Positions 7,818 through 17,474 of a stretch of 37,773 nucleotides of DNA are shown here, piece after piece. The notes under the pieces are model-generated. The model made no database searches and was not told the origin of the DNA. It was given only the letters and a program-made list of their open reading frames with translations. The first letter of the stretch is position 1. Each line of letters starts with the position of its first letter. This stretch comes from Amphibacillus sediminis NBRC 103570 (lineage in GTDB: Bacteria; Bacillota; Bacilli; Bacillales; Amphibacillaceae): NCBI RefSeq assembly GCF_001552275.1, contig NZ_BCQW01000027.1:1-37773 (forward strand). Reading direction: 5' to 3'. Made by a program: the position numbers and the translations under genes.

Positions 7818-9160
7818 TCTTTTCCAATCTTAGCTTTCTTGTTCATCTTCTTAATGGAACGAATGGCCTCTCGTATCGCTATCGTTTGACCATCGTGAAA
7901 AAATAGAACCTCACCTGTCGGATCAACCTTGCTTCTTCCTGCTCGACCAGCGATTTGAACAAGGGCAGCTTGATCAAAAACGGGGTGTCCAGCATCTAAA
8001 ACAACGACATCTATGGCAGGAAAGGTAACGCCTCGCTCTAAGATGGTTGTCGTTAATAACACATCTAGCTGTTTTGCTCTGAACAAATCAACTTTAGTGA
8101 TCCGTTCAGGGTCTTTGGCATGAACAGCTTCGATCCGTGCTTGAGGATAACGTGATTGAATAAGTGGTAAGAGACATTGAGTTCGATTAATTGTAGCTAT
8201 AAATACAAGGACTTGTCTTTTAATTGGACGTTGCTCATACCATTTCCAGAAAACCTTAGGCCATGTCACATCTGGACATTTAAGCAATAAAACAGACTTT
8301 GGAACAGGTAACGGGAATTGATGATAACGTTCTGGAACAAACACAGTGGGGGTTTTCGACTGATTAATCATATCTTGCCGAGGAGTTGCTGTTAAGTATA
8401 AAGTTGTCGCCCCTGGTTTAATTGCTTTTTTGGTTGCATAAGGTAGACTCGGATCAGCGTGATAAGGAAACGCATCCATTTCATCAATAATCATTAAATC
8501 AAAAGCGTTATCATAACGAAGAAGTTGATGGGTTGTTGATAGAGTTAATTGGGCTGTTTTTTGATTAGCACCACTCCCACCATAGAGCCCTACTATAGAT
8601 GTTGTCGGAAAGGCTGATTGGAAACGGGGGAGCAATTCTCTGACAACATCGGCGCGTGGAGTAGCCAAACAAACGCGTTTGTTCATATTTAATACTTGAG
8701 CAACACCAGCAAAGACAATTTCTGTTTTACCAGATCCACAGACAGCATGGATCAGTAGTTCATTGACCCCGTTAGCAATCGCATGACAAACCCGATCCGA
8801 TGCTTGGGATTGAGTCTTTGTTAACTCTCCCTTCCAGGCGAATCGCTTGTCAGTAGCTGACCAATCAGGATCTGGTCCTACCCAATAGTATAGTGGGCTG
8901 CAGCTCATAACACGCCCCATCTGTATACATTTGCGGCAATAAAGATGAGCGGTTTGGCAATTCGAACAAGAAATTACCCCGAAAAGATGACGTGCTTTAT
9001 TCCCACAGCGTTGACACTGGTGAGTAAAGTAACGCTTGATCAAAGCTGGTTTTAATTTGAAATAGCCCCGCTTGATTAGAGCTTGTAATTGATAATCTGG
9101 CAATTCAATTTCATCACGTAAAAGTAGCCTCCCTGCATATCGTTTAGCATACTCTCTCAC
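7814..9160 (-). CDS. comFA: Late competence DNA helicase/translocase ComFA
   Basis: Superfamily 2 ATPase of 448 residues that powers DNA import during transformation. An N-terminal zinc finger (C49, C52, C65, C68, C75, C78) precedes Walker A AVCGSGKTE (139-147), the Walker B DEMD box (226-229), the STTH motif (208-211), TATPR (256-260 region) and the C-terminal helicase motif with QIAGRAGRS (about 404-412). Start is GTG with GGGAGGGAG upstream. First gene of the comFA-comFC operon. I found no clear ComK box (AAAA-N5-TTTT) in the 190 bases upstream. Confidence 0.95.
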   Translation of the reverse strand: MREYAKRYAGRLLLRDEIELPDYQLQALIKRGYFKLKPALIKRYFTHQCQRCGNKARHLFGVISCSNCQTAHLYCRKCIQMGRVMSCSPLYYWVGPDPDWSATDKRFAWKGELTKTQSQASDRVCHAIANGVNELLIHAVCGSGKTEIVFAGVAQVLNMNKRVCLATPRADVVRELLPRFQSAFPTTSIVGLYGGSGANQKTAQLTLSTTHQLLRYDNAFDLMIIDEMDAFPYHADPSLPYATKKAIKPGATTLYLTATPRQDMINQSKTPTVFVPERYHQFPLPVPKSVLLLKCPDVTWPKVFWKWYEQRPIKRQVLVFIATINRTQCLLPLIQSRYPQARIEAVHAKDPERITKVDLFRAKQLDVLLTTTILERGVTFPAIDVVVLDAGHPVFDQAALVQIAGRAGRSKVDPTGEVLFFHDGQTIAIREAIRSIKKMNKKAKIGKE

Positions 9161-9289
9161 TTTTAAATCTCCCTCCCTTTCAGGGTTACCTTTATCCTAT
9201 CATAAGCAGCTATGCATGGCTTTTAGCTAATTTTTAAAAAGGAGGAGCATATTTCAAACTTCTTTACAATTAAACGAGATAGTTAGAAC

Positions 9290-9341
9290 AAAAAATAAAA
9301 AAACTGAACACAAAAATCTAGTTCAAATTTTTGTGTTCAGT
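9290..9341 (-). terminator. Intrinsic terminator of degV
   Basis: ACTGAACACAAAAAT and its exact complement form a 15-base-pair stem with a nine-base loop, followed on the minus strand by seven Ts and a further T run. Strong rho-independent terminator, 10 bases after the degV stop. Confidence 0.92.
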
Positions 9342-9351
9342 ATGATCTGTT

Positions 9352-10194
9352 TCAAGGTTTGTACCAGCCTAGACCAATCGATCCTTCACCTAAATGTGTG
9401 CCAATCACAGCTCCAAAGTAGCTAATGCTAAGCTCTAAATTAGGATAAAGGCTTTCAAGCTCTGTTGCAAAGGATTGAGCTAACTCAGGACAATTAGCAT
9501 GAATAACCACTGCTTTAATAGGTTGACCCGCCTTTGCATCCTCATCTAAAAGTTCAATTAACCTTTTCAATGCTTTTTTTTGAGTCCGTATCTTCTCAAA
9601 TGGAACAATTTTTGTATCAACAAAATGTAAGATAGGCTTGACTTGGAGCATACTACCGACTATTGCCTGAGCTCCACTTAATCGTCCACCTCTATGCAAA
9701 TGGGTAAGGTCATCAACGACAAAGTAAGCGCGCATCGATTGCTTTATTTCATTCAAACGTGCAATAATTTCTTCTGGTGTAGCACCTGACTTAGCCATCT
9801 TAGCTGCTTCCAAAACATAAAAACCTTGTGCCATACAACTTATTTCCGAATCAAAAACATGGACATCAATTTGATCAACCATTGTACCAGCTGTCTGCAT
9901 AGAAAGGTATGTCCCACTAATCCCACTTGATAAATGGATGGCCACCACAGCATCATAATCTTGAGCCAATTTCTTTAACTTTTCTGTCATATAACCGATC
10001 GATGGCTGAGAGGTTTTTGGGAAAGACTTAGTCTCACGAACGAGTGGATAAAATTGATCTGCTGATAATTCTAGCTCTTCTTGATAGGAGTTTTCTCCAA
10101 TTGTTACACTTAAAGGGACAATTTCAATTTGGTAGTCTTGCCTAAGCTCTTCTGGAAGATAGGCGGTGCTATCTGTTAATATTGCTACTTTCAT
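9352..10194 (-). CDS. DegV family fatty-acid-binding protein
   Basis: EDD-fold DegV/FakB protein of 280 residues (full length). Typical marks: MKVAILTDSTAYLP at the start, KTSQPSIGYM (about 59-68), IHLSSGISGTY (81-91) whose serines contact the fatty-acid carboxylate, and GEGSIGLGWY near the end. FakB members present a bound fatty acid to the kinase FakA for phospholipid synthesis; a FakA gene is not in the window. It sits between comFA and degU, the same place as B. subtilis yviA. The ribosome binding site (AAAGG) is weak. Confidence 0.88.
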   Translation of the reverse strand: MKVAILTDSTAYLPEELRQDYQIEIVPLSVTIGENSYQEELELSADQFYPLVRETKSFPKTSQPSIGYMTEKLKKLAQDYDAVVAIHLSSGISGTYLSMQTAGTMVDQIDVHVFDSEISCMAQGFYVLEAAKMAKSGATPEEIIARLNEIKQSMRAYFVVDDLTHLHRGGRLSGAQAIVGSMLQVKPILHFVDTKIVPFEKIRTQKKALKRLIELLDEDAKAGQPIKAVVIHANCPELAQSFATELESLYPNLELSISYFGAVIGTHLGEGSIGLGWYKP

Positions 10195-10449
10195 ATTTAT
10201 TATCGAACCTTTCTATTATTACAATATTTATAAAAAGAGTATAAGGACATTTGCACCCAAGAATGGATACATCATGTTTATTTTACCTAATTCTATATCA
10301 AAAGCATAGCATTATCTCTAAGCAAACGAAAAAACTCTGTCTTGTACCTTAGGTTTCTAGTAAACTCAGGACGAATCGTTACATGTAGTATGAATTACTT
10401 TATTATAAGATAATAACATTAACATTTAAAAGGCTAACACGATCACAAC
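10195..10449. other. Intergenic region between degV and degU, no gene seen
   Basis: AT-rich spacer with stops in all frames. I see no repeat copy and no convincing promoter for degV, apart from scattered TATA-like strings. Confidence 0.45.
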
Positions 10450-10483
10450 CAAAAAACAATCTAGTTAATCATAACTAGATTGT
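10450..10483 (-). terminator. Intrinsic terminator of degU
   Basis: Minus strand ACAATCTAGTTA, loop TGAT, TAACTAGATTGT, then TTTTTTGG: a 12-base-pair stem and T tract eight bases after the degU stop. Confidence 0.92.
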
Positions 10484-10491
10484 CTTCCCAT

Positions 10492-11163
10492 CTATAATAC
10501 TTCTACCCAACCGTTTCTAATCGCCATGACAACGGCTTGAGTCCGATCATTCACATTCATTTTTTGTAGAATATTACTAACATGATTTTTAACCGTTTTT
10601 TCACTGATAAAAAGTGTTTCTGATATACCGCGGTTACTTTTACCATCAGCAAGTAATTGTAATACTTCACACTCTCTTCTTGTTAATAAATGGAGCGGCT
10701 TACGATATTCGACATCTTCAAGACCACCTGTTTCTGCCTTACTTAGACGTTGAAATTCCTTTACAAGATTATGAGTAACCTTCGGATGTAAGTAGGCACC
10801 ACCATCACCTACAATTTTTATTGCATCAATTAACGCTTCAGAATCCATTTCTTTTAATAGATAGCCTTGTGCGCCTGATTTTAGTGCATGTGTTACATAA
10901 TTTTCGTCATCATGAATAGATAGAATAATAATTTTAACATCAGGGTATCTACTAAAAAGCTTTTTGGTGGCTTGTACACCATTAATATGTGGCATATTAA
11001 TATCCATTAATACAACGTCTGGTTTATGCTTTTCGACCAGCGCAAGGGCTTCTTCGCCATCATTTCCCTCAGCGACAACCTCAAAGCTGTCTTCAAAATC
11101 TAGTATCCGTTTAACACCTTCACGGAATAACACATGATCATCAATTAATACAATTTTCTTCAT
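10492..11163 (-). CDS. degU: Two-component response regulator DegU
   Basis: NarL/LuxR-type response regulator of 223 residues: receiver domain with the acidic pocket D8-D9, phosphoacceptor D54 in VLMDINMP and K104-region LLKEM, then a C-terminal LuxR helix-turn-helix ([20 protein letters not shown] ... [12 protein letters not shown]). DegU controls exoenzymes, competence and motility, and its gene neighbours are exactly those systems. I prefer the ATG at 11163 because the GGAGG and AAGGA sites lie inside the longer open frame that starts at 11181. The gap to degS is 253 bases, longer than in B. subtilis, so degU may have its own promoter; I could not define one. Confidence 0.95.
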   Translation of the reverse strand: MKKIVLIDDHVLFREGVKRILDFEDSFEVVAEGNDGEEALALVEKHKPDVVLMDINMPHINGVQATKKLFSRYPDVKIIILSIHDDENYVTHALKSGAQGYLLKEMDSEALIDAIKIVGDGGAYLHPKVTHNLVKEFQRLSKAETGGLEDVEYRKPLHLLTRRECEVLQLLADGKSNRGISETLFISEKTVKNHVSNILQKMNVNDRTQAVVMAIRNGWVEVL

Positions 11164-11243
11164 GATTCCTTTTCCCTCCATTTACACTAAATCTATTACG
11201 CCCCTGTGCATCTAAATTAGTCTATCTGTATCATCGGCTTTTT

Positions 11244-11266
11244 GTCTAACTTGTGAAGTATTAGAC
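11244..11266 (-). other. Hairpin in the degS-degU spacer
   Basis: Minus strand GTCTAATACTT CAC AAGTTAGAC: nine paired bases with a small bulge. It lacks a proper T run, so it is more likely a processing or pausing element than a terminator. Confidence 0.35.
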
Positions 11267-11416
11267 GAAAATTAAGTTATGTTGCATAAAAATTGTAAAA
11301 GCGCTACCCTTGCCAATACTTTTTTTTGACAATATTAGATATTACATATTATACATTGAATGAATTGTAAACACATTATAAAATTGTTAACTTAAATAAA
11401 ATTTAAACAATTTGTA

Positions 11417-12550
11417 CTAATTATTTAATGGAATTTTAATAAAAACAGTGGTACCTTTCCCAATAGTTGAATTAATTTTCAAATCGCCTTCCAGCATTTC
11501 CACCCGTTCCCTCATACCGATTAGGCCAAATGACTCATCCTTCGTTTTATTAATATCAAATCCAACCCCATCATCTCGTATACTAACGGTGACATGTTGA
11601 GTATTAATATTTATATTAACTTGAATCGTTTTCGGCACAGCATGTTTGATTGCGTTTTGAACAGATTCTTGAATTAGGCGAAATAAAGCCACCTCGTATT
11701 TTGATGCTAATCGCTCGAATTTACCTTCCTCATTAAAAATGATCGCGATTTTATTATAATCTTCCATATTAGCAAGGTACTTTCTAATCGTTGGAACTAG
11801 ACCAAGATCGTCGAGAGCCATTGGGCGTAAATCATAGATAATTCGGCGAACCTCAGATAGTGAAGAACGCACCATCGCTCGCATACTTTTCATTTCATCT
11901 AATGCTTCCTCGAAGCTTCGTTCCCGAAAAGTGCGGTCAACAATGTCTGCCCTTAACAAAATATTTGCGAGCATTTGAGCAGGACCATCATGTATCTCTC
12001 TTGAAATGCGACGCCGCTCCTCTTCCTGCGCTTCTATTATCTTTAACCCAAAAGTCTGTTTCTGATTGGCATCTTCAATTAAATCACTTACCTGTTGAAA
12101 GTCATCTGTTAAATAGTTAAGAATAACGCTAACTTTGCTGACTAATCCGGTTGCTCGCTCAATCATTTTTTCAAGTGACTTTAGTCTCCGCTCAATATAA
12201 TCACGTCTTTGTCGCAAAGATGCCTCTCGTTCTCGATTCATTTTTAACTCAGTTTGAAGCGCATGAGTTTTTTCATATACCTCACGAATTTCTTCTTCAG
12301 TATAGATATTGAAATTTTCGCTAACCTTAGCTAATCGATTTCGAGAAAGTCGTTCTTTTTTTTCTAATTGATCTGTGGCACTAATTAAAGTCGTTACATC
12401 ATACCGAATTTCCTCTAGCTGCTCTGATAGTGTCTTATATTCAACGCGTGATTCTTCTGTTATTTGGTAGATTTCATCTTTACTATGCTCAACGACTTCC
12501 ACCATTTCTTTAATAATGAGATCTAAGCTCTTATCGTTTATTCGCTCCAT
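11417..12550 (-). CDS. degS: Two-component sensor kinase DegS
   Basis: Cytoplasmic histidine kinase of 377 residues, partner of DegU. The first 170 residues are a coiled-coil-rich DegS sensing domain (ELKMNREREASLRQRRDYIE and surrounding heptads) with no membrane segment. The HisKA_3 dimerisation motif EEERRRISREIHDGPAQML puts the phosphorylated histidine at 187. The HATPase domain has QESVQNAIKHA, IRDDGVGFD and FGLIGMRERVEML. RBS AGGAG lies eight bases before ATG. Complete. Confidence 0.95.
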   Translation of the reverse strand: MERINDKSLDLIIKEMVEVVEHSKDEIYQITEESRVEYKTLSEQLEEIRYDVTTLISATDQLEKKERLSRNRLAKVSENFNIYTEEEIREVYEKTHALQTELKMNREREASLRQRRDYIERRLKSLEKMIERATGLVSKVSVILNYLTDDFQQVSDLIEDANQKQTFGLKIIEAQEEERRRISREIHDGPAQMLANILLRADIVDRTFRERSFEEALDEMKSMRAMVRSSLSEVRRIIYDLRPMALDDLGLVPTIRKYLANMEDYNKIAIIFNEEGKFERLASKYEVALFRLIQESVQNAIKHAVPKTIQVNININTQHVTVSIRDDGVGFDINKTKDESFGLIGMRERVEMLEGDLKINSTIGKGTTVFIKIPLNN

Positions 12551-12579
12551 ACTTTTTAACTCCTACTCCGCTTATCTCT

Positions 12580-12607
12580 ATTATATACATGATAGCATAC
12601 TTAGTAA
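12580..12607 (-). promoter_or_regulatory. Candidate SigA promoter of degS
   Basis: Minus strand TTACTA, 16 bases, TATAAT (12585-12580), about 30 bases before the degS ATG. The -10 is perfect, the -35 matches in only half its bases. Confidence 0.45.
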
Positions 12608-12930
12608 GGCTGTACTAATCTTATTCTTTCCAACTAGAGACAATAGTTCATCGATTCATGTTGTTTTTCCCTCTAAAAAATTCGATATGATTAAAATTTT
12701 GATCAAAAGCTATCTAATTCATGGCGACTCGCTTTATTTCTAGATTAATCTTTAACTTCCTCGTCTTGAAACCTTTCTTTCTAAAAAATCTCTCTTAAAT
12801 GTCTCGATCGGATAGGTAGTCATCTATGAGATAGATTTAATAGTTGCTTGTATCAACGCCAACGCTTTCTCTAATCTCTATTTAAAAAAATCAATAAATG
12901 TAAATACCCTTTATCTTGGACCATTAAACA
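12608..12930. other. Intergenic region upstream of degS, no gene seen
   Basis: AT-rich spacer between degS and repeat copy 2. No open frame has a ribosome binding site and no RNA gene is recognisable. Confidence 0.45.
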
Positions 12931-13181
12931 TAAAGTGAAACTTCGTTCAATAGGAGGGGCGACGCATAGGATGTGCTCGTGCAGACGTTGTGACACAACG
13001 TCGCGAACTTTGTCAGCTTCCTCTCTCCCCACTGAACGTTAGTTGAACGAATCAGGCCGTTACTGGCTGTTGGATCTCCCATCTAGACATGACGTGTTCC
13101 CTATTTCCTGAAGTGGGAGTCTTACAAAAGCCCTTCGATGGGGATAGTAATCGCAGCACCAGCCAGTACACTGCGATAAAA
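12931..13181 (+). repeat. Structured interspersed repeat, copy 2
   Basis: Full-length copy, TAAAGTGAAACTTCG to CTGCGATAAAA. The GGA-loop hairpin (12964-12976) and GACGTTG/CAACGTC hairpin are intact; the outer 5' stem has decayed (TTCAATAGGAGGGG opposite CCCCACTGAACG), and CTCCCATCT no longer pairs well with AAGTGGGAG. It lies between the end of the sugar transporter operon and degS. Its final AAAA supplies, on the minus strand, the T tract of the transporter terminator. Confidence 0.93.
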
Positions 13182-13210
13182 ATTACCCAGACATTTATTG
13201 TCTGGGTAAT
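13177..13210 (-). terminator. Intrinsic terminator of the sugar transporter operon
   Basis: Minus strand ATTACCCAGACA, five-base loop, TGTCTGGGTAAT, then TTTTTATC. The 12-base-pair stem is perfect. The T run overlaps the end of repeat copy 2, so the repeat joins directly onto the terminator. Confidence 0.85.
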
Positions 13211-13335
13211 AGATTTAACACGTTATCAATATGATTTAGCTCAAATGCTTAATACAACGTTTTGATAATGATTGGCCTATCGATATCGCATCTCTATAAG
13301 CGTAAAAGGCTTGTCTGATCTGACTATGATCTCCT

Positions 13336-14208
13336 CTATCCTTTGACTGATCCTGCGGCAATTCCTTCTACAATCCGATTGCTAAGGAAAATAAATGCAA
13401 TAAGAATAGGAATGATACTAATCATTAATGTGGCACCAATTGCCCCCCAATCTGTTAAATACTGACCAATAAAATTTTGAATTCCAACTGTTAACGTTTT
13501 ATATCGATCAGAACTAATAAAGGTGTTAACGAAGACAAATTCATTCCAATTAAAAATCATGTTGATGATAACCGTTGTCGACAAGATCGGTGTGGTCATT
13601 GGCAATGTAATCTGAAAGAAAATACGATGAATTGAACAACCATCCATAATGGCTGCTTCTTCAATTTCGCGTGGTAAGGTGTTGTAAAAACCAACTAAAA
13701 TCATAATGGTCAAGGGTAGATTATAGGCCGTATAGGCTAAAATAATTGAAATTGGATTATCAATTAAGTCTAGCCTTAAAAAGAATTGAAATAATGGTAC
13801 TAATGTGGAATGGATCGGAATCATATAGCCTATCATAAAAAGCATAAGTACCAATTTGTTCAGTTTCCAATTCATTCTTGTTATAGCAAAGGTTACAAAG
13901 CTTGCTAACAAAACGGTTAAAAGAACTGCTGTTACTGTAATAAACACACTATTTAAGAAATATTGATTAATATTACCTTCTGTCCAGACACGCAGATAAT
14001 TGTCCCAACGCCACTCCTCTGGTAACGCAAAAGGCGACCGACCAAAAATCTCGGCATTACCTTTTAATGAAAAGAAGAATAGCCAAATTAGCGGATAAAT
14101 TTGGAATAAGGCGATTAGACCAAGAAAAAGATAGAGTAATATAAAGCCTAGTCTCCGTATTCCATTCCGATCATGCTGTTTTTGTTTAGTTCCTATCACT
14201 GTTGCCAT
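13336..14208 (-). CDS. Carbohydrate ABC transporter permease (MalG/UgpE type)
   Basis: Inner-membrane permease of the CUT1 carbohydrate uptake family, 290 residues with about six membrane spans (first near 20-46). The EAA loop that docks the ATPase is EIEEAAIMDGCSIHRIFFQI (181-200), followed by LP. Members end with the short ...GSVKG tail, as here. RBS AGGGGG lies eight bases before ATG. It is the third gene of lipoprotein-permease-permease; no ATPase is encoded, so a shared MsmX-like ATPase is expected elsewhere. Substrate unknown: likely an oligosaccharide, by family only. Confidence 0.92.
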   Translation of the reverse strand: MATVIGTKQKQHDRNGIRRLGFILLYLFLGLIALFQIYPLIWLFFFSLKGNAEIFGRSPFALPEEWRWDNYLRVWTEGNINQYFLNSVFITVTAVLLTVLLASFVTFAITRMNWKLNKLVLMLFMIGYMIPIHSTLVPLFQFFLRLDLIDNPISIILAYTAYNLPLTIMILVGFYNTLPREIEEAAIMDGCSIHRIFFQITLPMTTPILSTTVIINMIFNWNEFVFVNTFISSDRYKTLTVGIQNFIGQYLTDWGAIGATLMISIIPILIAFIFLSNRIVEGIAAGSVKG

Positions 14209-14223
14209 TGAGGATCCCCCTTT

Positions 14224-15102
14224 TTAATATTGAAGCTCATCTTTTGAGGCTGTTAGTTTTTGGATTAGCCAAGTCGTCAGTAACGCTAGAACTAATAAGG
14301 CAAAACCAATGGCACTTCCATATCCGAAATTATAACGTCCAAATGCTTCTTTATACATATATGAAGCAATAACTTCACTTGCTCCGTTAGGCCCCCCACC
14401 TGTCATGACATAGATAAGGTCGAAATACTTTAATGAGCCAACAATCGCTAGTATAATGGTTACTTTTATCACTCCAGTAATTAGGGGGATTTTTATCTTA
14501 TAGGCAATTTGAAACGGTGTAGCTCCATCTATCCTTGCTGCCTCAATTAGAGAATAAGGAATGCCCTTCAAAGCAGCGCTATAAATAATAATATAGAACC
14601 CTGCATACTGCCATATTATCGCAATGAAAATAGCAATTAAAACCGTACTTCTATCGGCTAACCAAGCAGGGGGATTTTCAACACCGAGAAAAGTCAAGAG
14701 ACTATTGAGCATCCCATTATTAGGATCGTATATTTTAATCCATAGTTGGGCTATCGCCACAGATGATAAAAGCATGGGAATTAAGTATATTTTCCGCAGT
14801 AGTTCTGAACCTTTTAATCTTGCAGATAAGATTAATGAGATAGCCAAGTATGCAATTAAACTTAAAGTTGAAAATAGTGCTAATAAAAAAGAATGACGTG
14901 CACTTAACCAAAAGGTCGAATCTTGTAACAAGCGTGAATAATTATCAAGACCGATAAAGGTCATTTCACCAATACCGTCCCATGACATCAATCCATAATA
15001 GCCTGTAAGAACAATAGGGATATAAACAAGCCCTCCAAGTAATAATAAAGATGGCAAAACATATAAAGCAATGACCCATTTATTAGACATAACTTTATTC
15101 AA
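14224..15102 (-). CDS. Carbohydrate ABC transporter permease (MalF/UgpA type)
   Basis: Partner permease of the CUT1 importer, about 292 residues, six membrane spans, EAA loop LIEAARIDGATPFQIAYKI in the last third. I prefer the TTG start at 15102 (protein beginning MNKVMSNKWV) because AGGGAG stands eight bases upstream; a longer GTG-started frame to 15120 would place that site inside the gene. Fifteen bases from the second permease, so co-translated with it. A terminator-like hairpin separates it from the lipoprotein gene. Confidence 0.9.
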   Translation of the reverse strand: MNKVMSNKWVIALYVLPSLLLLGGLVYIPIVLTGYYGLMSWDGIGEMTFIGLDNYSRLLQDSTFWLSARHSFLLALFSTLSLIAYLAISLILSARLKGSELLRKIYLIPMLLSSVAIAQLWIKIYDPNNGMLNSLLTFLGVENPPAWLADRSTVLIAIFIAIIWQYAGFYIIIYSAALKGIPYSLIEAARIDGATPFQIAYKIKIPLITGVIKVTIILAIVGSLKYFDLIYVMTGGGPNGASEVIASYMYKEAFGRYNFGYGSAIGFALLVLALLTTWLIQKLTASKDELQY

Positions 15103-15220
15103 ATCGATCGCTCCCTTCACACATACCCTGAATAGTTGGCACAGATCTTAAGCCAACCTAATCGAGCATTTTAAACGATTAGTATCACTAAGCTAAGAAT
15201 TTAGTTATTTACTTAATGTG

Positions 15221-15256
15221 AAAAAGGGGTATATAATCTCGTCACTTATATACCCC
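15221..15256 (-). terminator. Partial terminator between binding protein and permeases
   Basis: Minus strand GGGGTATATAA, nine-base loop, TTATATACCCC, then TTTTT. An 11-base-pair stem 16 bases after the binding-protein stop. Such a site normally lowers permease expression relative to the abundant binding lipoprotein. Confidence 0.85.
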
Positions 15257-15271
15257 AGAATCGGTTTAAGT

Positions 15272-16591
15272 TTATTCTTCACTCTCGAGTGCTTCTTCAT
15301 GTCGTGCGGCAAAATCTTCAGGCGTTACTTCTCCACCAAAAATCGCTTGAATTTGATTCAAATGTACATCCGCTGCACTTGCACTCATTTGTACATCGGC
15401 ATATAAAGTTAAATTGGTCGCTTCATTTAGATCATTTAAAATATCAATATACATTTGCGGTAAATCAATTCCATCTGTATCAACTACTGTTGCCGGGATA
15501 ACACCAGCATTTATCACAGACATCTCACCCCAGCGCTCCACAAAGTAAGAGACAAAAGCTTTCGCCTCTTCTTTTACATCTGAATCCTCTGCAACAAAGA
15601 GGCCAACACCAGGTCCTCCAACATAGCTATCGATATCACCTGCTCCACCTTCAACAGTTGGAAATTTGAAATAGCCAACAGAATCTCGAAACTCCTGAGG
15701 ATTGTCTTCATTTGTGGTCCATTCCGGTAAATCCCATGTCGCCATCAAGTACATAGCCGCTTGCTCATTAATAAAATAACCTTTTGCTTCATCGTTACCT
15801 ATTCCATTAAAGCCATTAATAAAAGCCCCCATCTCGACAAGTTCTTGGATCTCGGTAGCTGCCTGAATAAGTGCAGGATCTTCAAAGCTGCCATCCCGGT
15901 TAATCGCATCTGTCAATACGCTAGGTCCTCCAATTCGATCGGCTAGGTACATATACCACATAGAACCCGTCCACGCATCTCTATTCCCTAAGGTAATAGG
16001 AGTAACGCCATGGTCAACGAGCGTTTGAACAACAGCCTTAAAGTCATCCCACGTTTCTGGTACCTCTAATTGATATTGATCAAAAATGGCTTTGTTATAA
16101 TAAACAGGGGTGATATTTAACTCCAGTGGTAAACTATAAACGACATCATCAACCGTATAGGCATCAGTCGTACCTGGAATAAAATCATCCGTAACTAAAT
16201 CATTTAGATTAGCAAACATATTTCCACTGACATACGGATCTAAAAAACCGCCTCCCCATGTCATGCCGACATCAGGTAACTCATTGGAAGCACCGATAAC
16301 ACTCAGTTTTTCTTTATATTGTTCATTACCCAATATCTCCATTTCCACGGTAACACCAGGATGATCATTCTCGAATTCATCAACAATCTCTTGAACGATC
16401 ATATGGTGCTGGCGTGAACTCCCTTCTGGCCATAAATGCATAAAATTAATCACTTTCTCATCTTGTGAAACGCTTTCATTTTCAACATCGTTACTCGTCT
16501 GATTCGTATTTTCATCCTCACGCCCACAAGCCGCAAAAACAACCATTAAACCTAATAACATGATTAAAAAAAAGGATTTCTTTCCTAACAT
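15272..16591 (-). CDS. Sugar-binding lipoprotein of the ABC importer
   Basis: Family 1 extracellular solute-binding lipoprotein, 439 residues. The signal peptide MLGKKSFFLIMLLGLMVVFA ends at a lipobox with C22, followed by an acidic, asparagine-rich linker. The body has family landmarks: NFMHLWPEG, VTVEMEILGNEQYKEKLSV, PDVGMTWGGGF, ELNITPVYYNKAIFDQ and PETWDDFKAVVQTL. Acidic bias (many Asp/Glu) would suit a protein working outside the cell in salty or alkaline surroundings, which is an inference. Located between the two-component system and the permeases; substrate not identifiable from sequence. Confidence 0.92.
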   Translation of the reverse strand: MLGKKSFFLIMLLGLMVVFAACGREDENTNQTSNDVENESVSQDEKVINFMHLWPEGSSRQHHMIVQEIVDEFENDHPGVTVEMEILGNEQYKEKLSVIGASNELPDVGMTWGGGFLDPYVSGNMFANLNDLVTDDFIPGTTDAYTVDDVVYSLPLELNITPVYYNKAIFDQYQLEVPETWDDFKAVVQTLVDHGVTPITLGNRDAWTGSMWYMYLADRIGGPSVLTDAINRDGSFEDPALIQAATEIQELVEMGAFINGFNGIGNDEAKGYFINEQAAMYLMATWDLPEWTTNEDNPQEFRDSVGYFKFPTVEGGAGDIDSYVGGPGVGLFVAEDSDVKEEAKAFVSYFVERWGEMSVINAGVIPATVVDTDGIDLPQMYIDILNDLNEATNLTLYADVQMSASAADVHLNQIQAIFGGEVTPEDFAARHEEALESEE

Positions 16592-16694
16592 CTTCTTACC
16601 CCCTAATTTATCGTGGATTGGACTTACACCGTAAGTTTATCACGGGAGTTACGCCCTAGTAAGGTCATGATCTTTAGTGAAAAGTCCACTATTT

Positions 16695-17474
16695 TTAGAA
16701 TGCGCTTTCATTCTCTTTCCTAAATGCATTAGGGGTCATGTTTTCTTGCTCTTTAAACAGTTTGTTAAAGTATTTTGGTGTTTGATAACCAACTTTTTCA
16801 GCAATTTCAGAAATATTAAGATCAGATGTCAATAAAAGCTGCTTAGCATGCTGAATCCGCACTCGTGATATATATTCTGTGAAAGAGATGCTTAATTCTT
16901 CTCTAAATAATGTACTTAGATAACTGGGGTTTAAATGGACATGGGCTGCGACTTTCTTTAATGACAAATCTTCACTATAATGGTCGTCAATATATGTCAT
17001 TGCCTGCTTAATCGAACGCGAAAAAGATTCATCAACCTTAATATCGATAAGCTTTTGATCTACAATCTGCCTAATCATACCTGCTTTGGCTTGCTCCTCT
17101 TGTTTGCTAAGTGCTTCTTCTACAGCTTCGATTAATTTTGTCTTACCAATTGGCTTAAGCAAGTAATTAATGACACCAAGCCTTAACGCTTCTTGAGCAT
17201 ACTCAAACTCAGAATAGGCTGAAATGACAATCACCATTGGCTGTAAATGTTGCTGCCGTAAAGCTTCAAGTAGCTTTAATCCCGACATTTCTGGCATCCG
17301 AATATCGGTAATCAACAAGTGTATTCGTTCATTTTTCAAAAATTGCATGGTTGCATGAGCATTATCAAGACATGTTATTTCTGCCTTCCCCTCTGCCCAC
17401 TGCTCCAATGTTCGCTTTAGACCCTCACGTGCTCTTGGCTCATCATCAACAATTAGTATCTTCTTCGTCATCAT
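16695..17474 (-). CDS. AraC-type response regulator (YesN family)
   Basis: Response regulator of 259 residues with a receiver domain (DDE acidic pocket at 10-12, phosphoacceptor D57 in LLITDIRMPEMSG) and a C-terminal AraC helix-turn-helix (SLKKVAAHVHLNPSYLSTLF ... ISEIAEKVGYQTPKYFNKLF). I choose ATG 17474: AAAGG lies nine bases upstream of it, whereas the longer frame starts directly on that site. It overlaps the kinase gene by 29 bases and probably activates the sugar transporter operon that begins 100 bases downstream. Confidence 0.92.
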   Translation of the reverse strand: MMTKKILIVDDEPRAREGLKRTLEQWAEGKAEITCLDNAHATMQFLKNERIHLLITDIRMPEMSGLKLLEALRQQHLQPMVIVISAYSEFEYAQEALRLGVINYLLKPIGKTKLIEAVEEALSKQEEQAKAGMIRQIVDQKLIDIKVDESFSRSIKQAMTYIDDHYSEDLSLKKVAAHVHLNPSYLSTLFREELSISFTEYISRVRIQHAKQLLLTSDLNISEIAEKVGYQTPKYFNKLFKEQENMTPNAFRKENESAF

